Positions 26,586 to 35,787 of a stretch of DNA of 64,000 nucleotides are shown in pieces. Numbering within the stretch: position 1 is the stretch's first letter; every line of letters begins with the position of its first letter. Under the pieces are notes generated by a model. It had not been told where the DNA came from, did not search any database, and saw only the letters and a program-made list of their open reading frames with translations. The DNA is taken from positions 744,001 through 808,000 of the forward strand of contig JBLWXV010000002.1 in assembly GCA_048267245.1 (NCBI GenBank), given 5' to 3'. The position numbers were made by a program, and so were the translations under genes. The stretch is from JBLWXV01 sp048267245. GTDB taxonomy: Bacteria > Bdellovibrionota > Bacteriovoracia > Bacteriovoracales > Bacteriovoracaceae.

Positions 26586-28346
26586 TTAGGCGCGAATACT
26601 CCAGTCTGAGTAGATGGCCTCAAGACGTGGTCGAATTAAATTGTGGTAGCGGTTAAATAGATCGTAGCGACTGTCATCTTTTGAAGCGTGAGTGGCCAGT
26701 ACGCGTAGGGTTTCCATATACGATAGGCCCTGGCATAGAGTTTCCGCATGAGTCATGAGTTTCTCTATATTCTCTTCCGATTGCCACTTCTTAATATCAA
26801 ATATCTCTCCAGCTTCTGGACGCAAACACTTCACTAAGAGCTTAAGCGTGTTCTTTTTGAACTCGTAGTGAGTGCCCTGGAATTCTTTTTCGCTAGCAGG
26901 GGCCGAACTCACGAGGTTTCTCGTTGGGTGCTTGGCCAGAATGCTCGCAAAGAAAGCTTGAGGATTTTTCATGGTGTACTTTAAGAAGTCCTTCATCGCC
27001 ATAAGGGCCTGGATTTGAGACGTTCCCTCGTAGAGTATCGGTCCAAAGCTGTCGCGGTGAAGGCGCTCAACTGGATACTCTCTCATAAAGCCGTAGCCAC
27101 CAAGCACTTGAATCGCTTTTTTAGAGAGATCGACGTAGGCTTCAGTTGCGTAGTACTTAACAAGCGGCGTGCGCTTTCTAGTCCACATCTTTGCCTCTTT
27201 AAAGAGCTCACCTTCTTCTTTTGAGAGCTCCCCTGAGTTTTTCTGTTTGGTAAGTAGGCGGTGGTAGATATCGTAGTGAGAGATAGTGTCGACAATCATC
27301 GCGCGAAGGGCGTCTCTCTCAGTTTCAAAGTCAGAGAGATTGCGCTTCATCAGAGGAAGTTCGGCGACTGGTTTGCCAAATTGCTGGCGCTCACTTGCAT
27401 ATTGTCTGGCGTAGGAGAGTGAAGCCTCGATGCCTCCAAGGGCTTGTACGCCTGTGCAGATGCGAGCTTCGTTCATTAATTCAAGCATGTACTTAAAGCC
27501 GTCACCTTCATTTCCAACAAGATGAGCAATTGAATTTTCAAAAACCACTTCGCAGGTAAATGAGCCGTGTAGACCCATTTTGTCTTCATTCTTAGAAACC
27601 CTAAAGTTTACTTTATCTCCGTCTAGAATGTGCTCTACAAAGAACATCGAAAGCCCAGCAAGTCCTGAATCTTGGCTGCCGGTGCGAGCGAGGACAAAAG
27701 CTACGCCACCACCAGCATTGGTGATAAACATCTTAGTGCCATTAATAGTGTACGTACCATCTGGATTCTTCTTGGCAGTCGATCTCATTGAGGCGAGGTC
27801 AGAACCGGCGCCTGGCTCAGTCATGACCATCGCACCACTTGATTCACCGGCCATAATTTTGGGAATATACTTTGCCTTAAACTCATCTGAGCAGTAGCGA
27901 TAAATCATATCTGCAATTGCATTAAAGAATGAGAGCTGGGCGCAGGCGCCGATATAGGCGCGCGAGAGAAATCCAAGGTTGAGAATATGGAGCGAATTAG
28001 GAGTTTCCATACCTCCCCATTCGCGTGGCATATTGAGTGCCGTCACTCCAAGCTCGGCTGCTTCACGGTAGAGTTTGTTAAGAAGTTCGTTGGGAATCGT
28101 GCGCCCTTCTGAGTCGACCTCTCCGGCACCTTCGCGGTCGAAGCCCTCGGCCATTTGTTCAACGGAGGTGCCACACCAAGCGCCAACATTGCTCTCCAAT
28201 TCTTCGAGAAAGTCGATGACCTCTTCCTTATTATTTAGTCCGTCTTCTGTTGGATAACTTGGGTAATAGAGCGGGAGAATTTTGTCCCAGTTAATGGCAT
28301 TTCTAAAGAGCCATTTCCATTCACTTTCATCGCTGTAGTAATTCAT
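26586..28346 (-). CDS. acyl-CoA dehydrogenase (FadE-like, extended)
   Basis: A 586-residue acyl-CoA dehydrogenase with the FAD motif AMVMTEPGAGSDLASMRS and the substrate-side GGYGFMREYPVERLHRDS followed by LYEGTSQIQ. The catalytic base is probably in that C-terminal LYEGTSQ region. It has the N-terminal YSDESEW lead and the C-terminal extra domain of the long FadE type. I use the ATG at 28346, preceded by GGA seven bases upstream. A methionine four codons earlier has no ribosome site. It is predicted to oxidise fatty or branched acyl-CoAs in the same pathway as the crotonases at 18.5-20.3 kb. Confidence 0.88.
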   Translation of the reverse strand: MNYYSDESEWKWLFRNAINWDKILPLYYPSYPTEDGLNNKEEVIDFLEELESNVGAWCGTSVEQMAEGFDREGAGEVDSEGRTIPNELLNKLYREAAELGVTALNMPREWGGMETPNSLHILNLGFLSRAYIGACAQLSFFNAIADMIYRYCSDEFKAKYIPKIMAGESSGAMVMTEPGAGSDLASMRSTAKKNPDGTYTINGTKMFITNAGGGVAFVLARTGSQDSGLAGLSMFFVEHILDGDKVNFRVSKNEDKMGLHGSFTCEVVFENSIAHLVGNEGDGFKYMLELMNEARICTGVQALGGIEASLSYARQYASERQQFGKPVAELPLMKRNLSDFETERDALRAMIVDTISHYDIYHRLLTKQKNSGELSKEEGELFKEAKMWTRKRTPLVKYYATEAYVDLSKKAIQVLGGYGFMREYPVERLHRDSFGPILYEGTSQIQALMAMKDFLKYTMKNPQAFFASILAKHPTRNLVSSAPASEKEFQGTHYEFKKNTLKLLVKCLRPEAGEIFDIKKWQSEENIEKLMTHAETLCQGLSYMETLRVLATHASKDDSRYDLFNRYHNLIRPRLEAIYSDWSIRA

Positions 28347-28364
28347 GTGTCCATCCATTTGTAA

Positions 28365-28389
28365 CGAGTTAGCGCTAATAGGCTAACTC
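28365..28389. repeat. inverted repeat upstream of the acyl-CoA dehydrogenase gene
   Basis: GAGTTAGC and GCTAACTC form an 8-bp perfect dyad around a loop of eight or nine bases, just before the dehydrogenase start and 17 bases after the permease stop. No T-run follows on either strand, so an operator is at least as likely as a terminator. Confidence 0.4.
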
Positions 28390-28405
28390 AAAATGGTCCA
28401 TGGAG

Positions 28406-29164
28406 TTAGGCGAGGCGCCCCGTGCGCTCTTCAAGTCGGAATATCTTGATAAGAATAGTCAGGCACAAGGTGAGAACAAGGTACATGCTGGCCACGGTGG
28501 TGAGGGTGCTCACTGGCTCGAAGGTCTCGCTTGAGATGCGCTGACCGGCCATGGAGAGTTCAAGTAGACCAATGGCCGAAGCAAGAGAGCTATCTTTTAA
28601 AAGGGCGATTAAATTATTGAGGAGCGGAGGAAGAACTACCTTAAATGTCTGCGGTAAAATCACGAGATAGAGAGTTTGAATATTGCCAAGGCCTAAACTC
28701 CAGCTCGCCTCCCACTGGCCCTTGGCAATGGTGTCTAGACCGGCGCGAAAGACCTCGCTATTATAGGCCCCCATATTTAGTCCGAGCGCCAGACAGGCCG
28801 ACTTAAATTCATCTAAGCCAAGTTCTGGAAAAAGAACCGGCAGGGCGAAGTAGCAAAAGAGAATTTGAACGAGCAAGGGAGTGCCGCGCAAGAGTCCCAC
28901 CACAACTGAGGAGGGATAGCGCAGGTAGAAAGGGCCTTTGGCCGCAGCTGCGAGTAGGGCCCCACTGATAATTCCAATGAGACTGCCCCAAAGTGTCAGC
29001 CAGATGGTGGTCTTTACACCTTCAAGCAGAACGTCTGAGCGCTCGCCAATTGGATGGCCAAGATTGGGCATAAAGTGAGTGGCAAGTTGAATCAACATCC
29101 ATAGCACCAAGGCCAGGCTTAGGCAAAGTCCAAGAAGTTTTAACGTGAGGGGAAGTTTCTTCAC
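28406..29164 (-). CDS. amino-acid ABC transporter permease (HisM/GlnP type)
   Basis: An inner-membrane permease of 252 residues with about five or six segments. The segment SDVLLEGVKTTIWLTLWGSLIG and the EAA loop ASWSLGLGNIQTLYLVILPQ, with the conserved EAAxxLG pattern reduced to EASWSLG, match the polar amino-acid permease family. It overlaps the upstream binding-protein gene by four bases. No ATPase gene of the same transporter is adjacent, so an unlinked ATPase must serve it. Confidence 0.88.
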   Translation of the reverse strand: MKKLPLTLKLLGLCLSLALVLWMLIQLATHFMPNLGHPIGERSDVLLEGVKTTIWLTLWGSLIGIISGALLAAAAKGPFYLRYPSSVVVGLLRGTPLLVQILFCYFALPVLFPELGLDEFKSACLALGLNMGAYNSEVFRAGLDTIAKGQWEASWSLGLGNIQTLYLVILPQTFKVVLPPLLNNLIALLKDSSLASAIGLLELSMAGQRISSETFEPVSTLTTVASMYLVLTLCLTILIKIFRLEERTGRLA

Positions 29165-29964
29165 TTCGCGCTGATCTCAGTTTTAGGAGCGTCGCTAGGA
29201 CAGCGAACGTCTTGGGAGAAGTACTTTTTGCTAAGCTTTTCGTAAGTGCCATTCTTAAGCAGATTTGCCAGGGCGCCATTGAGGGCCGTGACGGTTTCGC
29301 TATCTCCCTTGGGAGCGGCCATCCCAACTTTTTCAACAAAGAGCATCTCTCCAAGTTGAAGATTTTTATTCTTGTGCTTTTCCATGGCCGACTGAGCGAC
29401 GAAGCGGTCAGTTACCATAGCATCAATTCTTTTGAGCATGAGTGCTGTGAGTACATCAGTGTCTTTTGGGAAGGACTGGATGGCGGGGGCTGGAGTGAGA
29501 CCCTTTCCAAGTTTTTGAAGTTCTTGAAAATAAGAAGAGCCTACCTGGGCTCCCAATTTCTTTCCCGCAAGCTCTGAACTTTTTGATGGACCTCCCTCAT
29601 TGGCGAGGATGATACCTCCTGTGCAGTAGTGCGGATTTGTGAAGTCCACGCTTAATGCGCGCTGTGGAGTGATTCCGTGAGAGGCGATAACTAAATCAAA
29701 GCGCCCTTGATCAAGACCAATTAGAAGAGATTCAAAAGGAAGTGTGACCCACTCTACCTTTAAACCCAAGTTCGCCGCGAGCTCATTTCCAAGCTCAACT
29801 TCAAAGCCCGTGAGCTCCTTTCCCTTAAAATAATTAAATGGTGCGAAGGCCCCCTCGGTGGCAATGCGGATCACTTTCTTGCTTTTAACCTCACTCCACT
29901 TGGCATGGGCATTAAGATTAAGAAATGAGAGGCTGAGGCAGGCGAGGGCGAGGGCCTTAAACAT
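29161..29964 (-). CDS. amino-acid ABC transporter substrate-binding protein
   Basis: A family-3 periplasmic binding protein of 267 residues with a Sec signal (MFKALALACLSLSFLNLNAHA). The start of the lobe reads IRIATEGAFAPFNYF, the hinge GFEVELGNELA, and then DLVIASHGITPQR, all standard for amino-acid-binding proteins. The ATG at 29964 has GGAG six bases upstream. A longer frame to 29991 lacks that support and would place charged residues before the signal. Ligand specificity cannot be read from sequence. Confidence 0.88.
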   Translation of the reverse strand: MFKALALACLSLSFLNLNAHAKWSEVKSKKVIRIATEGAFAPFNYFKGKELTGFEVELGNELAANLGLKVEWVTLPFESLLIGLDQGRFDLVIASHGITPQRALSVDFTNPHYCTGGIILANEGGPSKSSELAGKKLGAQVGSSYFQELQKLGKGLTPAPAIQSFPKDTDVLTALMLKRIDAMVTDRFVAQSAMEKHKNKNLQLGEMLFVEKVGMAAPKGDSETVTALNGALANLLKNGTYEKLSKKYFSQDVRCPSDAPKTEISAK

Positions 29965-30029
29965 GAGATTCTCCAAGAGAGGTTTTCTCAAGTTTAGGGT
30001 GCGAAAGAAGTGCTCGTCAAAGAGAGAAT

Positions 30030-30680
30030 TTAGATGCGTGGCCCCGCAAAGAGAGCTTCGTCTGTCTCTTCAATAGCATCTTCAGTGCGAAAGCTCGGGC
30101 AGCTTGCTTCCAAGTGGTCGATTTTCCCAGCACTGGAGAGAAAATTATTCACGCAGAGGTAGGTGGTGGCGAGTGACAAGGAGCGTGAGCACTGAATCAG
30201 AACTTTGTCGCTCACACAGCTGAGATGGACATTGTAGCTGGTTGGCGAAGCCACATGGGTGGCAATACTGCGGTAGCGCTCATGCAAGCGATCTTGCACA
30301 AGAGGGAGCATGCGCGATTTCAACTGGGCGAGAAAGAGCAGGTGGTAGTCTGCCTGTGAGAGTGTATCGAGGGCGCACTGGTCATCTTGATCAAAAAATT
30401 CTCGCGGATCTTTAAAGCTGTGATCCAGCCAATTGAGCTCAGGGCCTTCCCTGTGCATTTTTTCCTTACAGGCACAGAAGGTAGAGAGGGATTTTTTTAA
30501 ATCGGTGGTAATGCGTGCGTCTTTAGGGGGTCCATCAATGGTTTCTGAGAGGAGTTTGAGAAGTCCTTGGGAGAGAGTTTCCGTGCAAGAGTCCGAGTAA
30601 CTTCTCTCCTTGGAATCTATCGTAAAGGAGTAGTTAAGCGCGACTATTGTCAAAATACCGAGCGCGAATTGCTTCGCCAT
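30030..30680 (-). CDS. secreted cysteine-containing protein of unknown function
   Basis: A 216-residue protein. The N-terminus MAKQFALGILTIVALNYSF acts as a signal or anchor. The mature part is helical, with cysteines in pairs (SDSCTETL, FCACKEK, DQCALD, LSCVSD, IQCSRS, YLCVNN, ASCPSF), suggesting several disulfides and an extracytoplasmic location. I do not recognise a family. The ATG at 30680 is preferred because it begins the hydrophobic stretch. A frame from 30698 adds six residues. Confidence 0.65.
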   Translation of the reverse strand: MAKQFALGILTIVALNYSFTIDSKERSYSDSCTETLSQGLLKLLSETIDGPPKDARITTDLKKSLSTFCACKEKMHREGPELNWLDHSFKDPREFFDQDDQCALDTLSQADYHLLFLAQLKSRMLPLVQDRLHERYRSIATHVASPTSYNVHLSCVSDKVLIQCSRSLSLATTYLCVNNFLSSAGKIDHLEASCPSFRTEDAIEETDEALFAGPRI

Positions 30681-30876
30681 GGGGGCCTCCATTGTCATGG
30701 CCCTCTCTACCGGTTCCCCAATTTAGTATATCATATCTTCCGAAAGCCCGATCAGCAGGGGATTTCTTACTCTTTTCAAAAATAACCCACGATATTTTAG
30801 GCAGTTATAAAGAATGTAGGAGGACTTTTTTAAGGCTTTGTCGTAATCTAGAGGGATGGGACTGGAAGCAAATAAT

Positions 30877-32046
30877 ATGCGTAAAAGGCGCATCTTTCTT
30901 TATTCACACGACACGTTCGGGCTGGGCCATATTAGGCGCACGCTTAAGATTGCCAATGAACTCGCGCAGACGGGTCAGGCGAGTATTTTAGTGGCCTGTG
31001 CGAGTGTGAAGGCTGGCAGTTTTTTTTCCCACGAGGGGATCGATTTTATTAACCTCCCTGGTATCGTCAAGCAGCCAGATGGCAGCTATCTTCCTCGAGA
31101 TCTCGATCTTGGTTTAGAAGAGCTCGTGAATTTGAGATCGGATATTCTACTCTCTTCAATCAAAAGTTTTAATCCCGATATTATTCTCATTGATAAAGAG
31201 CCTTTAGGTGTGGGAGGAGAGTTGCTCTCTGCACTGGACTTTGCTCATCGGACTCTCAAGGACTGCAAGATCTATGCGGGCTTTAGAGATATACTCGACG
31301 ATCCAGCGGCACTCTTTAAGGAGTGGAAAGAGCGCGATACTCTGCACATTCTTGAGCGCTACTTTGAGGGGCTGCTCATTTATGGAGAGAGTGAAGTCTA
31401 CTCCTTTGTGGAGGAGTATGATCTTCCTGAAAACCTTAAGAAAAAGACTAAATTTCTGGGCTATATAGATCCCGGAAGTGGGCAGCTATCACACGAACAC
31501 CGAACATTTCTTCCCGACTTTAAAAATGATTGGCCAGTGACCCTCGTGACCGCCGGAGGTGGCGGGGACGGGCAAGAGCTCATTGGGCCTTTTGTCGAAT
31601 TGCTCATTCAGAATCCAAATATAAAGCGCAACTTCATTCTTCTCACTGGCCCTTTTTTAAGAGGGGGCATCGCTAAGCGAGCTTGGCAATTAGGTGAAGA
31701 GAGGGAGAATGTTCAGGTTCTTCACTTTATGGCCGAGCCCAGAGTGCTCTTTTCCAAATGTGATCAAATCTTCTGTATGGGTGGCTATAATAGTCTTTGT
31801 GAAATCATCTCTGAGGGCGGGCATCCCTTTGTTCTGGGCCGAGTGAAGCCGCGTATGGAACAGAGGATTCGCGCCCTGAACTTTGAAAAGCAGGGATGGT
31901 GTCAAGCCATCACACCTGATCAGTTTACAAGTTCAACCCTTATGGAACTCCTGCAAAGCAAGGTTCGACACAGTCCAGGGCTGCCCTTTAGAGCGCGAGG
32001 TTTGACAGAGATAAAGGAGCTATTTTTAGGCTTGTCATCCTCTTAA
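30877..32046 (+). CDS. COG4671-type glycosyltransferase
   Basis: A 389-residue GT-B-fold protein related to MurG. It opens with RIFLYSHDTFGLGHIRRTL, the nucleotide- and acceptor-site glycine/His pattern of the COG4671 predicted glycosyltransferases. The C-terminal half has VTLVTAGGGGDGQELI and FCMGGYNSLCEIISEGGHPF, which carry the UDP-sugar-binding glycines. I chose the ATG at 30877, with GGAAG seven bases upstream. The acceptor is unknown. It is followed by an ATP-grasp-like gene on the same strand, so the pair may make one glycoconjugate or peptide-linked product. Confidence 0.8.
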   Translation: MRKRRIFLYSHDTFGLGHIRRTLKIANELAQTGQASILVACASVKAGSFFSHEGIDFINLPGIVKQPDGSYLPRDLDLGLEELVNLRSDILLSSIKSFNPDIILIDKEPLGVGGELLSALDFAHRTLKDCKIYAGFRDILDDPAALFKEWKERDTLHILERYFEGLLIYGESEVYSFVEEYDLPENLKKKTKFLGYIDPGSGQLSHEHRTFLPDFKNDWPVTLVTAGGGGDGQELIGPFVELLIQNPNIKRNFILLTGPFLRGGIAKRAWQLGEERENVQVLHFMAEPRVLFSKCDQIFCMGGYNSLCEIISEGGHPFVLGRVKPRMEQRIRALNFEKQGWCQAITPDQFTSSTLMELLQSKVRHSPGLPFRARGLTEIKELFLGLSSS

Positions 32047-32092
32047 CTGCCCTTATGCTGGTGTATGTAACATTTTTTTGGGACGTCCAGGC

Positions 32093-33529
32093 ATGAGTGT
32101 AAATCCGCGCGTAAGAATTGTTAAACCCCATTCATTTGAAGCTGAACAGCACTTCTATCCCAAGGCGCTCAACTCTACGATTCACCCTTTGGTAGAGCAC
32201 TTCTTTAATCTCTCAATCGATAGAATCGTCAATCGCTACGTGCACCTCAATCCCATGGTTGACCCAGCGATTCTGTCGGACATTTTGCATGCTAGGACCT
32301 CCCACTTTTTTTGGGGTGGGGCGGACTTATTCTATGTGACGACCGACAAGGGCAATCGCAAGATGGTGGTGCTCGAGACAAATTCCTGTCCCTCTGGACA
32401 AAAGTCGATGCCTTCTTCCCACGATGCCGATGATCATCGCGGCTATCACAAATTAATTAGCGAGAGTTTTTTAAGTGAAGTTAACAAGCGAGAGCTTCCC
32501 GAGGGGGCACTCGCCGTCATTTATGACAAGAACCTCATGGAGACCTCTGGCTACGCCGCCACAATAGCAGAGCTCACTGGAGAAGAAGTTTTTCTCATTC
32601 CACACTTTGATGGAGAGAAGCACTTTATTCGTTTTAAAGACGGGGTAATGATCTATACGGATGAGAAGGGCGTGGAGCATCCCATTCGCGCCGCCTTTCG
32701 CTATGTCACTCAAAAGCCATGGAATCGCATCCCGGTTCAAACGAAGACTTTTATCTTTAACTCGACACTCGTCTGTCTTGCCGGTGGACGAAATAAGCTG
32801 CTTGCCTCAAAAGCCTATGAACTTTTTAATGCTGAGATTGCTACTCATGGTTTAAAAATTCTCTATCCCGATACGGTGAGGGATGTGAATAAGCCAGAGA
32901 TTCCTCTTTGGGTTGAGCGCTTTGGTGGCAGGGCGGTGATTAAGGTTCCCTATAGTAATGCAGGTCAGGGCGTCTACACGATTACTAATCAATCAGAGCT
33001 CGACGCTTTTATGAAGCTAGACTTTGCATATGAGCAATTTATTGTTCAGGCGCTCATTGGTCATTCGCGCTGGAGTTCGCTCTCAAGCGAAGGGACCCTC
33101 TATCACATTGGGACCATTCCCAATAAGAAAGGAAATATCTACGTTGCCGATATTCGTATGATGGTTTGCAATACACCCAACGGCTTTAAGCCCATCGCTA
33201 TATATGCCAGAAGAGCGCGCTCTCCACTTGAAGAGGAGCTCCATGGACAATCCTGGGATGTATTAGGGACTAATCTCTCAGTTAAGGTGGGCAATAATCA
33301 GTGGGACTCGGAGACCTCTAGGCTTATGCTTATGGACCGCAAAGATTTCAATGCTCTTGGAGTTGGAATTGATGATCTGATCGAGGGCTTTATTGAGACG
33401 GTTCTCTCTGTACTTGCCATCGACCAAATGGCCACGAGACTGGTTGGTCCCAAGGGCAATTTTAAAAGCAAGCTCTTTAAATCCCTAGATAGGGACGAGC
33501 AACTCTTTAGTGAAATTCTTCTAAGCTAA
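32093..33529 (+). CDS. ATP-grasp-like protein of unknown function
   Basis: A 478-residue soluble protein. Near residue 285 the segment RAVIKVPYSNAGQGVYTI looks like the ATP-grasp phosphate loop with its preceding Lys, and FAYEQFIVQALIG looks like the hinge that follows. Another conserved-looking patch is VVLETNSCPSGQKSMPS near residue 105. ATP-grasp enzymes join a carboxylate to an amine or thiol. A relation to the glutathionylspermidine-synthase-like group is a guess. The ATG at 32093 is used because the in-frame TTG upstream lacks a ribosome site. The end overlaps the convergent gene by 23 bases. Confidence 0.72.
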   Translation: MSVNPRVRIVKPHSFEAEQHFYPKALNSTIHPLVEHFFNLSIDRIVNRYVHLNPMVDPAILSDILHARTSHFFWGGADLFYVTTDKGNRKMVVLETNSCPSGQKSMPSSHDADDHRGYHKLISESFLSEVNKRELPEGALAVIYDKNLMETSGYAATIAELTGEEVFLIPHFDGEKHFIRFKDGVMIYTDEKGVEHPIRAAFRYVTQKPWNRIPVQTKTFIFNSTLVCLAGGRNKLLASKAYELFNAEIATHGLKILYPDTVRDVNKPEIPLWVERFGGRAVIKVPYSNAGQGVYTITNQSELDAFMKLDFAYEQFIVQALIGHSRWSSLSSEGTLYHIGTIPNKKGNIYVADIRMMVCNTPNGFKPIAIYARRARSPLEEELHGQSWDVLGTNLSVKVGNNQWDSETSRLMLMDRKDFNALGVGIDDLIEGFIETVLSVLAIDQMATRLVGPKGNFKSKLFKSLDRDEQLFSEILLS

Positions 33530-34301
33530 CTGCCGAACTATTGGCCTTGACCATTCCCTGTTGCCAGCCAATGACTGGGGTAAAGATAGTATCAATTTGA
33601 TCGCCATCGTAGCTAATTGAATCGAGTTCACCAGTTAGTATTTTTAGGTCTGAAGTGACAAAGATCACATCACTATAGTCATCAAAGGTTTTATATTCCC
33701 TAATGAACGCCGTTTCTTCCATCGAGTTTTCAAGATTTAAGAGGACGCAGTAAAAAGAGCCCGAGCCCTTTTTAATAGGCACTCTCGGAACAAAGAAACT
33801 TAGTTCGCGAATCTTTTGTTGTAAGAGGGCCTCGCGCTGCTCGCGGTCTTCAATTAAGGTCTTGTGATTGAGTACGTGAAAGACCATTTCAATTCCATAA
33901 CGGGCCTGATCTTCTGGGCGAATGGCCAGAAGAGCGACGCCGTCTTCCGGGTCCGTCATCATATATTTCTGAGTAAGTGGATCAAAGCAAGGAGCGAAGA
34001 GCACTTCATCAGCACTTAGTTCGCTCGTTGGGTTAATCAGAATGACTTGAGGTTTCTTATCATCGGCCACAGCGCGAATGAGATCTCCCAACATGAAAGT
34101 GAGGTAGCTTTGACCTTCTCTGAGTGGAAGTTTGCGGTCAATGCTTGTAAAGAGGGCGTACTCGCGCACACCTGCACTCTCACTCAGGGCCACAGGCTTT
34201 TGCGCTTGATCCACAAGCACTTCCACTAAAGCATAGGTTTCAAGTTTTAAATTGGGCTTAGAAGAAATTCTTTTAGCGAGATTTAAATATGAATAGCTCA
34301 T
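33507..34301 (-). CDS. hypothetical protein (264 aa)
   Basis: A soluble protein with no signal peptide, no membrane segment and no motif I can name. Alternating hydrophobic strands (VILINP, VALLAIRPEDQARYGIEMVF, IFVTSDLKILTGEL) suggest an alpha/beta fold. The start has GGAGGA three bases before the ATG. It lies 71 bases downstream of the PP2C/cNMP gene on the same strand and might be its target or partner, which is only a context argument. Confidence 0.6.
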   Translation of the reverse strand: MSYSYLNLAKRISSKPNLKLETYALVEVLVDQAQKPVALSESAGVREYALFTSIDRKLPLREGQSYLTFMLGDLIRAVADDKKPQVILINPTSELSADEVLFAPCFDPLTQKYMMTDPEDGVALLAIRPEDQARYGIEMVFHVLNHKTLIEDREQREALLQQKIRELSFFVPRVPIKKGSGSFYCVLLNLENSMEETAFIREYKTFDDYSDVIFVTSDLKILTGELDSISYDGDQIDTIFTPVIGWQQGMVKANSSAVSLEEFH

Positions 34302-34372
34302 TATTCCTCCATGGATCGCGCGCCCATCATAGCAGCTTGGAGGAAGGCCGTCTGGCCTAGATATGCTCTGTG

Positions 34373-35641
34373 TTATCCCTTTAAGAAAGGGAGATCGTCT
34401 TCGCTTGGAAGAGGAGGTAAAGTGAGTGATTCAAAGTTCTTACTGTCGATTGTGCGCAGCCTTCTATTAAAATTCTGCAAAAAGGCCCACAAGATCTTAA
34501 TTGCGATGCGTGGCTCCCTAGCGAAGAGGTCAAAGAGCGCAGAGCGTTTAATAATCATGCACATTGTGGGTGCACTCGCTGCAATTGTCGCCGATCTAGG
34601 GGCTTGATCAAGCAGACTCATTTCACCAAAGAATTGCCCGCGCAGAAGTTTAGTGATCGCCTTTTCTTCCTTAATGACCACAACTTCACCGGTGAGAAGA
34701 ATGAACATCTCTTGGCCCAGATCATTCTGTTTCACAATTGTTTGCTTGGGAGAAAATTCTTTTACTTTAATAATCTCAAGCATCTGAACAACCTGAAGGT
34801 AGGTGAGTCTTTTAAAAAGAGGAATCTTCAGAAGAATTGCAATCTTCTTATCGACGCGTGAGTTCTCGCTCGTGTCGCGGGCGAGTTGATCTACTCTTGT
34901 GACGAGTGAAGTGATATTATCTTTTCCGCCTTTAAGATTGGCAAAGGCAATGAAGCCTTTAGTGAGTTCATCAAGATCAGTCTTTTTAAAAAATTTCTTA
35001 ACGTCCACACCATCGAAATATCCGCAGAGTCCATCTGAGCAAAGAAGAAATGTATCTCCTTCCATCAACTCCATCGTCAGGACGTCAGCCTCGACATAGT
35101 CATTGGGACCTATTGCTCTAGTGATAACATTTCCACGAGGATCTTTTGCTGCTTCCTCAGGAGTGAGCTGTCCGGTTTTAACTAATTCATTTAAGAGAGA
35201 GTGATCCTCAGTAAGTTGGTGAACCTCACCACCACGCCAAAGGTAGACGCGGCTATCTCCCACGTGGGCGACGAAGGCGTCTGGCCCACAAAAGAGGGTG
35301 AGCACGAGGGTCGTTCCCATACCGCGCTTACCGGGATCTTCAATGGCCATATCCCATACTTTCTTGGAAGCACTGGCCACGGCCGTTTTAATAAGGTTGA
35401 TTACTTTGTTTTTATTTTCGCTATTTGGCGAAGTTTTGTAGTCTTCTAAAAGAGAGGCTTTATCGGTCAGGTAATTAATTACAAATTCTGAAGTGACTTG
35501 ACTAGCGACCTCTCCTGCCTCGGCGCCGCCCATTCCATCGCAGACGACATAGAGATTAATATCAGGCGAGAGCGCAAAGGCATCTTCGTTGTGCTTGCGC
35601 TTTCGGCCGACATTAGTCAGGGCGGAATGGGTAATTTTCAT
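34373..35641 (-). CDS. PP2C serine/threonine phosphatase fused to a cyclic-nucleotide-binding domain
   Basis: Residues 1-250 are a complete PP2C (Stp1/SpoIIE-like) phosphatase: KHNEDAFA (D20), VCDGMGGAEAGEVAS (D35), AHVGDSRVYLW, CSDGLCGY and GGKDNITSLV supply the metal-binding Asp residues. Residues 270-390 form a cNMP-binding domain whose phosphate-binding cassette reads FGEMSLLDQAPRSATI, with G339, E340 and R349 at the ligand positions. The fusion implies control of dephosphorylation by a cyclic nucleotide, or at least by a second messenger. No Ser/Thr kinase gene of the usual Hanks type is adjacent. The 422-residue protein appears cytoplasmic. Confidence 0.9.
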   Translation of the reverse strand: MKITHSALTNVGRKRKHNEDAFALSPDINLYVVCDGMGGAEAGEVASQVTSEFVINYLTDKASLLEDYKTSPNSENKNKVINLIKTAVASASKKVWDMAIEDPGKRGMGTTLVLTLFCGPDAFVAHVGDSRVYLWRGGEVHQLTEDHSLLNELVKTGQLTPEEAAKDPRGNVITRAIGPNDYVEADVLTMELMEGDTFLLCSDGLCGYFDGVDVKKFFKKTDLDELTKGFIAFANLKGGKDNITSLVTRVDQLARDTSENSRVDKKIAILLKIPLFKRLTYLQVVQMLEIIKVKEFSPKQTIVKQNDLGQEMFILLTGEVVVIKEEKAITKLLRGQFFGEMSLLDQAPRSATIAASAPTMCMIIKRSALFDLFAREPRIAIKILWAFLQNFNRRLRTIDSKNFESLTLPPLPSEDDLPFLKG

Positions 35642-35787
35642 ACTCTAAATCCATTTTAAAAATCTATGGTTCTATTTTATCCATAAATTTGTTCAAGGAA
35701 ATCTTTGAGATCTGAATAGGCTTTTATTTCCTGCTACTTAGATGGTCTGGCACCAAGTGTTACAATTTTGCTAAAACTCACAAGAGA

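Noticed and set aside
34302..34372. AGGCC-GTCT-GGCCT hairpin between the PP2C fusion and the next gene.
   Set aside because: Five base pairs without a T-run on either strand is too weak to call a terminator.
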